The translations under genes were made by a program, and so were the position numbers. Below, piece after piece: positions 27,447-35,431 of a stretch of DNA of 64,000 nt (the first letter of the stretch is position 1; every line of letters starts with the position of its first letter). The stretch spans positions 372,001 to 436,000 of the forward strand of contig NZ_JASF01000005.1 in the NCBI RefSeq assembly GCF_000622405.1, given 5' to 3'. This stretch comes from Sulfitobacter donghicola DSW-25 = KCTC 12864 = JCM 14565. GTDB taxonomy: Bacteria; Pseudomonadota; Alphaproteobacteria; Rhodobacterales; Rhodobacteraceae. The notes beneath the pieces were generated by a model, which ran no database searches, was not told the origin of the DNA, and saw only the letters and a program-made list of their open reading frames with translations.

Positions 27447-28130
27447 ATGGAAATTGGCATTCTACGGACAGGCCACTCACCCGATGCGATGAAGGACGAG
27501 TTTGGGAACTACGACGCGTTGTTCGAAAAACTTCTGGGCGGGGGCGGATTAACCTTTGAAACCTTCTCGGTTGTGGATGGGGAATTTCCCAGCGGCGCGC
27601 AGGATGCGGATGGCTGGCTGATTACAGGGTCGCGCCATGGTGCCTATGAAAAGCATGACTGGATTCCGCCGCTAGAAAAGTTGATCCGCGAAATCGATCA
27701 ATCTGGCAAACCCTTGATTGGCGTTTGTTTTGGCCACCAGATCATCGCCCAAGCTTTGGGCGGTAAGGTTGAAAAATTCGATGGCGGCTGGTCGGTTGGC
27801 CGGACTGAATACATGATCGATGACAAACCCGTTGCTTTGAACGCTTGGCATCAGGATCAGGTCGTCGCCCTGCCTGAAGGTGCACGCGTTGTTGGCAGCT
27901 CGGATTTTTGTGCAAACGCGGTGCTGGCATATGGTGATCACATCTGGACGCTGCAACCCCACCCCGAGTTTGAGCCCGCGTTCATCGAAGGGTTGATCAA
28001 CAAACGCGGCCGCGGCGTCGTGCCGGATGAGCAGCTGGACGAGGCCGCCCAAGCATTGCCATTGCCGATCGACAATGGTGATATCGCCAAACAGATGGTG
28101 GCATTTTTTAAAAGCAAAGAGAATTCATAA
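27447..28130 (+). CDS. class I glutamine amidotransferase-like hydrolase
   Basis: 227-residue GATase1-fold protein. The nucleophile Cys lies in IGVCFGHQIIAQALGG and the catalytic His-Glu in LQPHPEFEP. Sequence is of the GMP-synthase-domain type acting alone. Between two gamma-glutamyl ligases it is the natural candidate for releasing the gamma-glutamyl group (PuuD-like role), although PuuD itself is a more distant GATase. The stop shares its last base with the next start (TAATG). Confidence 0.88.
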   Translation: MEIGILRTGHSPDAMKDEFGNYDALFEKLLGGGGLTFETFSVVDGEFPSGAQDADGWLITGSRHGAYEKHDWIPPLEKLIREIDQSGKPLIGVCFGHQIIAQALGGKVEKFDGGWSVGRTEYMIDDKPVALNAWHQDQVVALPEGARVVGSSDFCANAVLAYGDHIWTLQPHPEFEPAFIEGLINKRGRGVVPDEQLDEAAQALPLPIDNGDIAKQMVAFFKSKENS

Positions 28131-29488
28131 TGGCTGACTGGAAAGACTCCCTGCCGCACGCAGCGGCAGAATACCTTAAGGGACGCCGTTTGGACGAGGT
28201 AGAATGCGTCATTCCCGACCTGCCAGGCATTGCGCGTGGCAAGGCCGTTCCTGCATCAAAATTCGCCCGCCAAGATAGCTTTCACCTGCCCGACAGCATC
28301 TTTTACCAGACCATCACAGGCAACTGGGGCGAAGCCGCAGGCGATGAAGGCTTCATCGAAAAAGACATGATCCTGCGCCCAGATATGTCCACGGCAACAG
28401 CCGCACCATGGACGGCGGATTGGACGCTTCAGGTGATCCATGATGCGTTTGACCGCGATGGTAATGTGGTCGAGTTCAGCCCCCGCAACGTCCTGAAACG
28501 TGTAGTTGCCCTATATCATGCCGAAGGGTGGGAGCCCGTCGTGGCCCCCGAGATGGAATTTTTCCTAACCGCGCGCAATCTGGACCCCTCGCAAAGCATT
28601 AAGCCCATGATGGGGCGCTCTGGCCGTCCGGCGGCCGCGCGGCAGGCCTATTCGATGACCGCCGTTGATGAATTTGGCCCCGTCATCGACGACATCTATG
28701 ATTTCGCCGAAGCGCAGGGATTTGAGATTGACGGCATCACCCAAGAAGGCGGCGCTGGTCAGCTGGAAATCAACCTGTTGCATGGCGATCCCATCAAACT
28801 GGCCGATGAGGTTTTCTATTTCAAACGCCTGATCCGCGAAGCCGCGATGCGCCATGATTGCTATGCAACCTTTATGGCCAAACCCATCGAGGACGAGCCC
28901 GGATCAGCCATGCATATCCACCATTCGGTGCTGGATAAGGCGACGGGTCAGAACATTTTTTCGGATGCAGATGGTAGCGAAACCGCGCCCTTCATGCATT
29001 TCATCGCTGGATTGCAAAACCACATGCCAGCGGCACTGGCGGTCATTGCCCCCTATGTGAACAGCTATCGTCGCTACGTCAAAGATCACGCGGCCCCGAT
29101 CAATCTGGAATGGGGGCGCGACAATCGCACCACGGGCATTCGCGTGCCACTCTCCAGCGCCTCTGCGCGGCGGGTTGAAAACCGTTTGGCAGGTATGGAT
29201 TGCAACCCCTATCTGGGGATCGCGGCCTCTCTGGCCTGCGGATACCTAGGCCTAAAAGAGGGCAAGCAACCGATGGCCGAATTCAAAGGCGATGCCTATG
29301 ACGGCGAAGGCGACATCCCCCGCACAATGGGCGAAGCGCTGCGCATCTTTGGCGAAGCCGAGGCATTGCACGAGGTGCTCGGCCCCGATTTTGCACGGGT
29401 CTATGGCATCGTGAAAGAGGCCGAATATGACGAGTTTCTCCAAGTGATCTCGCCTTGGGAACGTGAACACCTGCTGCTGAACGTCTGA
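28130..29488 (+). CDS. glutamine synthetase family protein (gamma-glutamyl-amine synthetase-like), copy 2
   Basis: 452-residue paralogue of the gene two positions upstream. Motifs: VAPEMEFFLTA, QEGGAGQLEINLLHG, GSAMHIHHSVLD and DNRTTGIRVPLSS. Relative to copy 1 it keeps all the metal and ATP regions, so both are probably active, perhaps with different amines or as a hetero-oligomer. Starts at the amidotransferase stop, so it is translationally coupled. Confidence 0.9.
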   Translation: MADWKDSLPHAAAEYLKGRRLDEVECVIPDLPGIARGKAVPASKFARQDSFHLPDSIFYQTITGNWGEAAGDEGFIEKDMILRPDMSTATAAPWTADWTLQVIHDAFDRDGNVVEFSPRNVLKRVVALYHAEGWEPVVAPEMEFFLTARNLDPSQSIKPMMGRSGRPAAARQAYSMTAVDEFGPVIDDIYDFAEAQGFEIDGITQEGGAGQLEINLLHGDPIKLADEVFYFKRLIREAAMRHDCYATFMAKPIEDEPGSAMHIHHSVLDKATGQNIFSDADGSETAPFMHFIAGLQNHMPAALAVIAPYVNSYRRYVKDHAAPINLEWGRDNRTTGIRVPLSSASARRVENRLAGMDCNPYLGIAASLACGYLGLKEGKQPMAEFKGDAYDGEGDIPRTMGEALRIFGEAEALHEVLGPDFARVYGIVKEAEYDEFLQVISPWEREHLLLNV

Positions 29489-29496
29489 GGCTTGCC

Positions 29497-30801
29497 ATGA
29501 ACCTGCTTTACGCCAATGACAAACGCGGTGCCTATCCGCCCAGCTGGTATGCGGCGACGGCTACCCCTCTTGAGCCGTTCGCCCCCCTGAAGGGGGCACA
29601 AAAGGCGGATGTTTGCGTGATTGGTGCTGGCTATACGGGCCTATCAGCAGCATTGCATTTAGCCCAAGCAGGCCGCGATGTTGTGTTGCTAGACGCCCAA
29701 AGGGTTGGATTTGGCGCCTCGGGTCGTAACGGTGGGCAACTTGGTTCTGGGCAGCGCACCGAGCAAGACGCATTAGAGCGGATGGTCGGGGACCCCGAAG
29801 CGAAAAAGCTGTGGGACCTTGCCGAAGACGCTAAGGATTTGGTGAAATCCCTCATCGCGGACCACAATATTGAATGCCATCTCAAGCCAGGTGTCGCATG
29901 GACGGGTTCCTCTGATGCAGAGGTTAAACACCTGCATGACTATGCCAACCACCTGTCCGGCAAATACGGCTATTCCCAGATCGAAACATTGGACCGCGCG
30001 GCCCTGCAATCAGTCTGCCCTTCGCCTGACTACCGTGGCGGCTTCCTTGATCGGGGGGCGGCCCATCTGCACCCTCTCAACTATGCATTGGGGTTAGCCA
30101 AAGCCGCCAAAGCCGCTGGTGTTCGCATCCATGAAGGCAGTGCTGTGCATCACATTGACGAAGGCGCCAAAGCCATTGTGCGCACAGATGCAGGCCATGT
30201 TGAAGCCGATCACGTGATCCTTGCCTGTAACGGATACCTTGGCGGGTTGAACCGCAAGGTTGCAGCGCGTGTTATGCCCATCAATAACTTCATCGTCGCC
30301 ACCGAGCCCTTGGGCGATCGCATCGCAGAGGTTCTGCCCCGCGATGTTGCTGTCGCAGACAGCCGTTTTGTTGTGAATTATTTCCGGCTTAGCCATGATG
30401 GGCGGCTGCTGTTTGGTGGCGGCGAAAGCTATGGCTATCGGTTCCCCACTGATATCGCTGCAAAAGTGCGCAAACCCATGTCGGTCGTCTTTCCCAATCT
30501 CAAGGATGTAAAGATTGACTATGCTTGGGGTGGCACATTGGGGATCACGATGAAACGCCTCCCCTATCTGGCCCGCTCGGGGAAAAACATCCTCTCCGCT
30601 TCGGGGTATTCGGGGCATGGTGTGGGCACAGCCACCCATGCGGGAAAACTGATGGCTCTTGCGATCCAAGGGGATAGTGACGGGTTTGATACGCTTGCTG
30701 CCCTGCCCAACACGCCTTTTCCGGGGGGCAGCGCGATGCGGTCTCCCCTGCTCGTCATGGCGATGACTTGGTACGCTCTGCGGGATCGGCTGGGGCTCTA
30801 A
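29497..30801 (+). CDS. FAD-dependent amine oxidase (gamma-glutamylputrescine oxidase-like)
   Basis: 434-residue DAO-family flavoprotein. The N-terminal dinucleotide motif is VCVIGAGYTGLSAALHLA, followed by GFGASGRNGGQLGSGQR, the pattern shared with PuuB/OrdL. The C terminus has GYSGHGVGTATHAGKL (FAD ribityl contact). It should oxidise the gamma-glutamylated amine made by the neighbouring ligases to an aldehyde, releasing H2O2 and ammonia. The aldehyde dehydrogenase expected for the next step is not in this window. Confidence 0.9.
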   Translation: MNLLYANDKRGAYPPSWYAATATPLEPFAPLKGAQKADVCVIGAGYTGLSAALHLAQAGRDVVLLDAQRVGFGASGRNGGQLGSGQRTEQDALERMVGDPEAKKLWDLAEDAKDLVKSLIADHNIECHLKPGVAWTGSSDAEVKHLHDYANHLSGKYGYSQIETLDRAALQSVCPSPDYRGGFLDRGAAHLHPLNYALGLAKAAKAAGVRIHEGSAVHHIDEGAKAIVRTDAGHVEADHVILACNGYLGGLNRKVAARVMPINNFIVATEPLGDRIAEVLPRDVAVADSRFVVNYFRLSHDGRLLFGGGESYGYRFPTDIAAKVRKPMSVVFPNLKDVKIDYAWGGTLGITMKRLPYLARSGKNILSASGYSGHGVGTATHAGKLMALAIQGDSDGFDTLAALPNTPFPGGSAMRSPLLVMAMTWYALRDRLGL

Positions 30802-30894
30802 TACAAAAAATTACAAAAGCTTAGCCAAAATACTCTTTGCACGCGCAATTCTTTGTTTTACATTTGCCACAACCTACATTCAGGATTTTGAAAT

Positions 30895-32070
30895 ATGAGC
30901 CTCCCGAACCTTCACCAAGCAGAGCCACTTCCCAAAAGCCTCGAAGCAGAAATCCATCGCCTGATGGAAAGCGGCGACCTGTTTCGCTATACTGCAGATA
31001 AAGACGCCCCCGCGACCCTGCTTGAGGCAGAATTCGCCGAAATGATGGGCACGCGGTTTGCGTTGGCCGTTTCGTCCTGTTCCGCCGCCCTCTTTTTATC
31101 GCTCAAAGCGTTGGAACTGCCTGCACAGGCACGGGTTCTAATCCCCGGGTTCACCTTTGCCGCTGTTCCTTCGGCTGTCGTGCATGCCGATTGCCTGCCC
31201 GTTCTTTGTGAAGTTGGTGACAACTACCGCATTGATATGGATGATTTTGCCAAAAAGCTGCCGACGGTGGATGCTGTCATCATCAGCCATATGCGCGGCC
31301 ATACTTCGGATATGGACGCAATCATGGCCCTTTGCGACAAAGCTGGCATTCCCGTCATCGAAGACGCGGCCCATAGCCTTGGCACCACATGGCATGGCCG
31401 CAAAATTGGCACGCTCGGGCGCATCGGTTGCTTCTCTTTCCAAAGCTACAAAATGATCAACGCGGGCGAAGGTGGCATCCTGATCACCGATGATGCTGAT
31501 CTGGTTGCCCGCGCGATCATCATGTCAGGGGCCTACGAACATAACTGGAAAAAGCACCCCGTTTTGCAGGACGCTTTTGCCAAACACCAGAACCAATTGC
31601 CGCTGTATAACCTACGCCTAAGCAACCTCTCAGCAGCAGTTGCTCGCGCTCAGCTGCCAGAGCTGGGGCGCCGGATCGCAGATGGTTTGCGCAACCACGA
31701 CCTTGTTGCGGCAAGGCTATCCACCTCGCCCTATATCAGCGTCCCCGCGCCGCTGGCCCCAGAGGTCCGTGCGCCAGACTCGATCCAGTTCAATCTGGTT
31801 GGCCTCTCGGATGAGAGCATAAGCGCCTTCGCCGCCCAAGCAGCTGACCTTGGCGTAAAGGTTCAAGTATTCGGGCAAAGCACAGATAACGCGCGCGCAT
31901 TCTGGAACTGGCAGTTCATCCCCGATTTGCCAGAGCTTCCCCAAACCCGCGCCATGTTGATGAACGCCTGCGATGTGCGCCTACCGGTTCAGCTCAGCAC
32001 AAATCAATGCGAGGCGATTGCCCAAACGCTATTGGGTGCCTTGGAAGAGGTAACGCGCGCTGCCGCTTGA
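30895..32070 (+). CDS. DegT/DnrJ/EryC1/StrS-family aminotransferase
   Basis: 391-residue PLP enzyme of the sugar-aminotransferase family. Motifs: GTRFALAVSSCSAALFLSLK (PLP phosphate region), VIEDAAHSLG (PLP Asp), and CFSFQSYKMINAGEGG with the Schiff-base Lys. The family normally makes amino sugars for surface polysaccharides, yet no nucleotide-sugar gene is nearby. It lies alone, after the oxidase and a 93-bp AT-rich gap, so an amine or amino-acid substrate tied to the upstream block is a possibility. Confidence 0.9.
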   Translation: MSLPNLHQAEPLPKSLEAEIHRLMESGDLFRYTADKDAPATLLEAEFAEMMGTRFALAVSSCSAALFLSLKALELPAQARVLIPGFTFAAVPSAVVHADCLPVLCEVGDNYRIDMDDFAKKLPTVDAVIISHMRGHTSDMDAIMALCDKAGIPVIEDAAHSLGTTWHGRKIGTLGRIGCFSFQSYKMINAGEGGILITDDADLVARAIIMSGAYEHNWKKHPVLQDAFAKHQNQLPLYNLRLSNLSAAVARAQLPELGRRIADGLRNHDLVAARLSTSPYISVPAPLAPEVRAPDSIQFNLVGLSDESISAFAAQAADLGVKVQVFGQSTDNARAFWNWQFIPDLPELPQTRAMLMNACDVRLPVQLSTNQCEAIAQTLLGALEEVTRAAA

Positions 32071-32121
32071 TCCAGACGGCAGGTCAGATTTTGGCCTGTC
32101 ATCCCACGTCTAGGGGCCAGA

Positions 32122-32187
32122 AACACAAAAGGGCGAGATACCTCGCCCCCTTCTCCCAAAAACAGGCTTGGCCCCTATGGGGGCCAT
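32122..32187 (-). terminator. phaR terminator region
   Basis: On the minus strand GGGCGAG-GTAT-CTCGCCC (32148 to 32131) is followed by TTTT. A second hairpin, TGGCCCC-TAT-GGGGCCA type (32169-32187), sits right after the phaR stop. Together they can end phaR transcription and also form a 3' structure for the convergent DegT gene. Confidence 0.7.
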
Positions 32188-32197
32188 GTCCGTCGGA

Positions 32198-32749
32198 TCA
32201 CTTCAGCTTGGACAGCTTGTCTTGCAATTCGGAAAGCTGTCGCTTAATCGCGTCCAGATCTTCGCTGCTTTCGGCCTGCGGTTTTGGCGGCTCTGGCGTT
32301 GTGCTGCCACCCTGCCATCCCCCTGTCATCGCTTTCATAAACGCTTCTTGCTGCGCTTGCATCGCATCAAACCCTGGCATATTTGACAACGGGTTCATCG
32401 AGGTCATGTTTTCCATCACCTTGCTTTGACCATCGCGCAGCATAGCAAACGACTGCTGAAGGAATTCGGGCACAACGCTTACCTTGCCAGTCATATAGCT
32501 GCGCACCAGATCGTTGAGCACATCAATCGGCAAAACATTCTCGCCACGGCTTTCGTGTTCCGCGATGATTTGAAGTAGATACTGTCGCGTCAGGTCATCT
32601 CCGGATTTGAGATCGACAATCTGCACTTCGCGCCCATCACGGATAAATCCCGCAATATCCTCCAGCGTCACATAATCACTGGTCTCAGTGTTATAGAGCC
32701 GCCGGCTGGCATATCGTTTGATCAAAAGAGATTTCTTGGTCTCCGCCAC
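32198..32749 (-). CDS. phaR: polyhydroxyalkanoate synthesis repressor PhaR
   Basis: 183-residue DNA-binding repressor that senses PHB granules and controls phasin and PHB genes. The N-terminal PHB/PHA accumulation-regulator DNA-binding domain is clear: LLIKRYASRRLYNTETSDYV. It is followed by a domain with QYLLQIIAEHESRGENVLP and a helical C-terminal tail (ELQDKLSKLK). It starts with GTG at 32749 after GAGGA. A CTGC-AGT-GCAG palindrome 26 bp upstream suggests autoregulation. Confidence 0.95.
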   Translation of the reverse strand: MAETKKSLLIKRYASRRLYNTETSDYVTLEDIAGFIRDGREVQIVDLKSGDDLTRQYLLQIIAEHESRGENVLPIDVLNDLVRSYMTGKVSVVPEFLQQSFAMLRDGQSKVMENMTSMNPLSNMPGFDAMQAQQEAFMKAMTGGWQGGSTTPEPPKPQAESSEDLDAIKRQLSELQDKLSKLK

Positions 32750-32774
32750 GTGGTGTCCTCCCCAATAGGCTGTG

Positions 32775-32785
32775 CTGCAGTGCAG
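32775..32785. promoter_or_regulatory. candidate PhaR operator in front of phaR
   Basis: CTGCAGTGCAG matches CTGC-N3-GCAG, the form I recall for PhaR sites in Rhodobacter/Paracoccus. It is 26 bp upstream of the phaR start codon. Confidence 0.6.
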
Positions 32786-32801
32786 CCTAGACGCCGCATT
32801 C

Positions 32802-32839
32802 GCAAAAAGAAAGGGTGCGCTGCGTCGCAGCCCACCCTT
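32802..32839 (-). terminator. phasin-gene terminator
   Basis: AAGGGTG and CACCCTT arms with an inner GCTGC/GCAGC stem (one C-C mismatch) at 32811-32839. On the minus strand a T-rich run (complement of CAAAAAGAAA) follows. It lies downstream of phaP. Confidence 0.75.
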
Positions 32840-32886
32840 CCCGTATCTTAATCACCCTTGGGTGATCAGCTTGTCTGAAACCAGAC

Positions 32887-33336
32887 TTATTTGGATGTCG
32901 CTTTTTTCGCAGCGGCCTTAACTTCGTCGGTCGCTTTGGTCATGACGGAGGTTGCTTCGTCGGACATGTCTTTGCCCGCAGCCATCATCAATTCAACAGT
33001 TTCCATCTGAACCTTTTTCGCAACTTCTGCGAAAGCTGCCATGTGCTCGGAGGCCGCTTCGGAGTATGCAGCTGCGAAGTCTGTCATCGCTTTTGCATAG
33101 TCAGCAGGCTCGGCTTTGGCTTTTGCGATGTCTGTCAGCTTTGTGACGGTGTCTTTTGTCCAAGCAGAGGAAATCTCAGTGGATTTTTCAACAGCTGCCA
33201 GTGCAACGCCGGAAAGTTTCTCGTTCAGAGTTGCGGAAGTTTTGAAGGAAGCTTCCATGGATGCCGTGTCCACAGGAAATGCGCCCATCATGTCTTTGAG
33301 CATTGCTGTCATGTCTGGTGTCGTTGCAGTCGCCAT
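32887..33336 (-). CDS. phaP: phasin (PHB granule coat protein)
   Basis: 149-residue amphipathic helical protein of the phasin family. It coats PHB granules and limits their size. Seen: long Ala/Lys/Glu-rich heptads (AVEKSTEISSAWTKDTVTKL, ASEHMAAFAEVAKKVQMETV) and a lysine-rich end (AAAKKATSK). The ATG at 33336 has AAAGGA at ideal spacing; the ATG at 33345 would leave none. Lies downstream of phaC on the same strand; a CTGC-AAT-GCAG site is 133 bp upstream. Confidence 0.92.
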   Translation of the reverse strand: MATATTPDMTAMLKDMMGAFPVDTASMEASFKTSATLNEKLSGVALAAVEKSTEISSAWTKDTVTKLTDIAKAKAEPADYAKAMTDFAAAYSEAASEHMAAFAEVAKKVQMETVELMMAAGKDMSDEATSVMTKATDEVKAAAKKATSK

Positions 33337-33468
33337 TATCGTCATCCTTTATTTACATCAGCGAGGCATGATGCCTCTTACGAATTTCAGTGCATCGACT
33401 TGGGTGCCCAAGTTTCTGCGTCTGCAAAAGGATATAGATGCTGCATCGCGGCATTGCAAGTCTTTTTT

Positions 33469-33479
33469 CTGCAATGCAG
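33469..33479. promoter_or_regulatory. candidate PhaR operator in front of phaP
   Basis: CTGCAATGCAG, again CTGC-N3-GCAG, in the 177-bp phaC-phaP gap. A degenerate second copy (CTGCATCGCGGCATTGCA, 33441-33458) lies 11 bp away, suggesting a double site. Confidence 0.65.
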
Positions 33480-33513
33480 CATAAACTTCAACCACAGGTA
33501 ATCTTGTGAAAAA

Positions 33514-35319
33514 TCAGCCCCTTGCCTTTACGGCAACATAGGTTCCGGGTGCGTCACATAAAATTTCTTGGCCACCGTCTCCTGGAATTCGCGCAGGAAT
33601 CATCTTGCCCGATCTTTTGGTGAGCCACTTTTCCCAAAGAGGCCACCAAGACCCCTCGTTAAACTTCGCAGCCTCCAGCCAATCCTCGTAGGAAAGGGTC
33701 AGGTCCTTGTTGGTATAGTGGCCGTATTTCCCTTTGCTGGGCGGATTAACGATCCCCGCGATGTGGCCGGACTGGGTCATGATAAAGGTTTTATCCTTGC
33801 TCCCCATCTGCTGTATCCCGCGATAGCTGTCTTTCCACGGGGCAATGTGATCTGTCTCGCATGCGATCGCACATAAAGGGATGTCGACCTCGTCCAAAAC
33901 AAGGTGATGACCACATAGATCAAACCCCTGCTCGGCCAGTTCGTTGCGTTGGCACAAGCCCCGCAGATATTGCATCGCCATTTTTGCAGGCAGGTTCGCC
34001 CCGTCGCCGTTCCAATACAGCAAATCAAACGCAGGCGGCGTTTCACCCAACATATAGCTTTTCACCGCTGGCCCATAGACCAGATCGTTTGACCGCAGGA
34101 ACGAAAAGGTTCGCGCCATAACGATAGAGGGCAAAACACCTTTGTCTGCGGTTTCCGCCTCGATACCGTCAACAAAGTCATCCGTTAGGAACGGCCGGAA
34201 TTCCCCCTGATCCGAAAAATCTGTCAACGCGGTAAAGAAAGTCGCCGACTTGACCGAAGTATCGCCCCGTTGTTTCAACAACGACAATGTCAGCGACAGC
34301 GTCGTTCCAGCAATGCAATAGCCCACGGCGTTGATGCTTTTCTCGCCCGTGATGGCCTTCACCTGATTAAACGCGGTGATATAGCCATCCTCGACATAGT
34401 CCTCCATGCCGACATCGCGATAAGCCCCATCAGGATTAACCCAAGAAACCATGAACAAGGTATACCCTTGATCAACGACCCATTTCACGAATGAGTTCTG
34501 CGCCTTGAGGTCCAGAATATAGTATTTATTGATCCACGGCGGAAACACGACCAAAGGCGTTGCGTGTACAGTTTCGGTCGTCGGCGTATATTGGATCAGT
34601 TCAAACATGCGGTTGCGAAACACCACCTTGCCCGGTGTTGTTGCGATGTTTTCACCTAACTCAAACGCGGATTCATCGGCCAGCCGCACAACCATCTCAC
34701 CGTTGTTCGCCTCCAGATCCGAAATCAGGTTTTCCAGCCCTTTGATCAGGCTCTCCCCTTCTGTTTCGACCGCCTTTTGCAAAACATCAGGGTTTGTCGC
34801 CAGAAAATTTGTCGGGCTCATCATATCAATGATCTGGCGCGAGAAATATTGCAGCCGCTGCTTTTCACGCGGTTCCATATCTTCGACATCTTCCACCGCT
34901 TGCGTGATCGCTTCGGCGTTCATCAGATATTGCTGCTTTACAAAGTTGAAATACGGATGCTCTTGCCACATCGGATTTGCAAACCGCCTGTCTGGCGCTG
35001 TTCGATCCTCGGGGGCAGAAAGAGTTCCCTTTGCCAGTGCTTGCTGGGCCTCAACGAAATGGGTGACAGATTTGGTCCAGAACGCCAGCTGGTGCTCGAT
35101 GAGCTTTGCCGGATTCGACATGGCCTCCTGCATATAGGCCTTGGCCGCTTTTTGAAACAACTCCTGATTTGGGCCATCCAACGCAGCCTGATGCGTATGC
35201 CGATGCGCTAGGACATGCGTCAGACGGTCACGCAAAGAGTCGACTTTACTCAAGTTTTCCTTCATTCGCGCCAAAGATTCTGCTGCTGCATCACCGCCGT
35301 TATCAGATTCAGTTGTCAT
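33514..35319 (-). CDS. phaC: class I polyhydroxyalkanoate synthase
   Basis: Polymerises 3-hydroxybutyryl-CoA into PHB on the granule surface. 601 residues, the usual class I length. The catalytic Cys335 is in the lipase-like box GYCIAG. Also seen: PPWINKYYILDL, a synthase hallmark, and WNGDGANLPAKM. The later catalytic His is in SGHIAGIVNPP. It is divergent from phaZ across a 112-bp gap; phaE is absent, consistent with class I. Confidence 0.96.
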   Translation of the reverse strand: MTTESDNGGDAAAESLARMKENLSKVDSLRDRLTHVLAHRHTHQAALDGPNQELFQKAAKAYMQEAMSNPAKLIEHQLAFWTKSVTHFVEAQQALAKGTLSAPEDRTAPDRRFANPMWQEHPYFNFVKQQYLMNAEAITQAVEDVEDMEPREKQRLQYFSRQIIDMMSPTNFLATNPDVLQKAVETEGESLIKGLENLISDLEANNGEMVVRLADESAFELGENIATTPGKVVFRNRMFELIQYTPTTETVHATPLVVFPPWINKYYILDLKAQNSFVKWVVDQGYTLFMVSWVNPDGAYRDVGMEDYVEDGYITAFNQVKAITGEKSINAVGYCIAGTTLSLTLSLLKQRGDTSVKSATFFTALTDFSDQGEFRPFLTDDFVDGIEAETADKGVLPSIVMARTFSFLRSNDLVYGPAVKSYMLGETPPAFDLLYWNGDGANLPAKMAMQYLRGLCQRNELAEQGFDLCGHHLVLDEVDIPLCAIACETDHIAPWKDSYRGIQQMGSKDKTFIMTQSGHIAGIVNPPSKGKYGHYTNKDLTLSYEDWLEAAKFNEGSWWPLWEKWLTKRSGKMIPARIPGDGGQEILCDAPGTYVAVKARG

Positions 35320-35340
35320 ATTAACTTTTTCTCCCTATGT

Positions 35341-35352
35341 TTGCAGCTGCAG
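35341..35352. promoter_or_regulatory. candidate PhaR-like site between phaC and phaZ
   Basis: TTGCAGCTGCAG (TTGC-N4-GCAG), a near match to the two CTGC-N3-GCAG sites. It sits in the short divergent intergenic region, where a repressor could control both synthase and depolymerase. Confidence 0.5.
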
Positions 35353-35431
35353 CATTTCCGGCCTACCCTCGTTTTGGGATATTCTCCGGAGACACGCCCA
35401 GACATTGGGCCACAGTACTAGGAGTTTCGCA

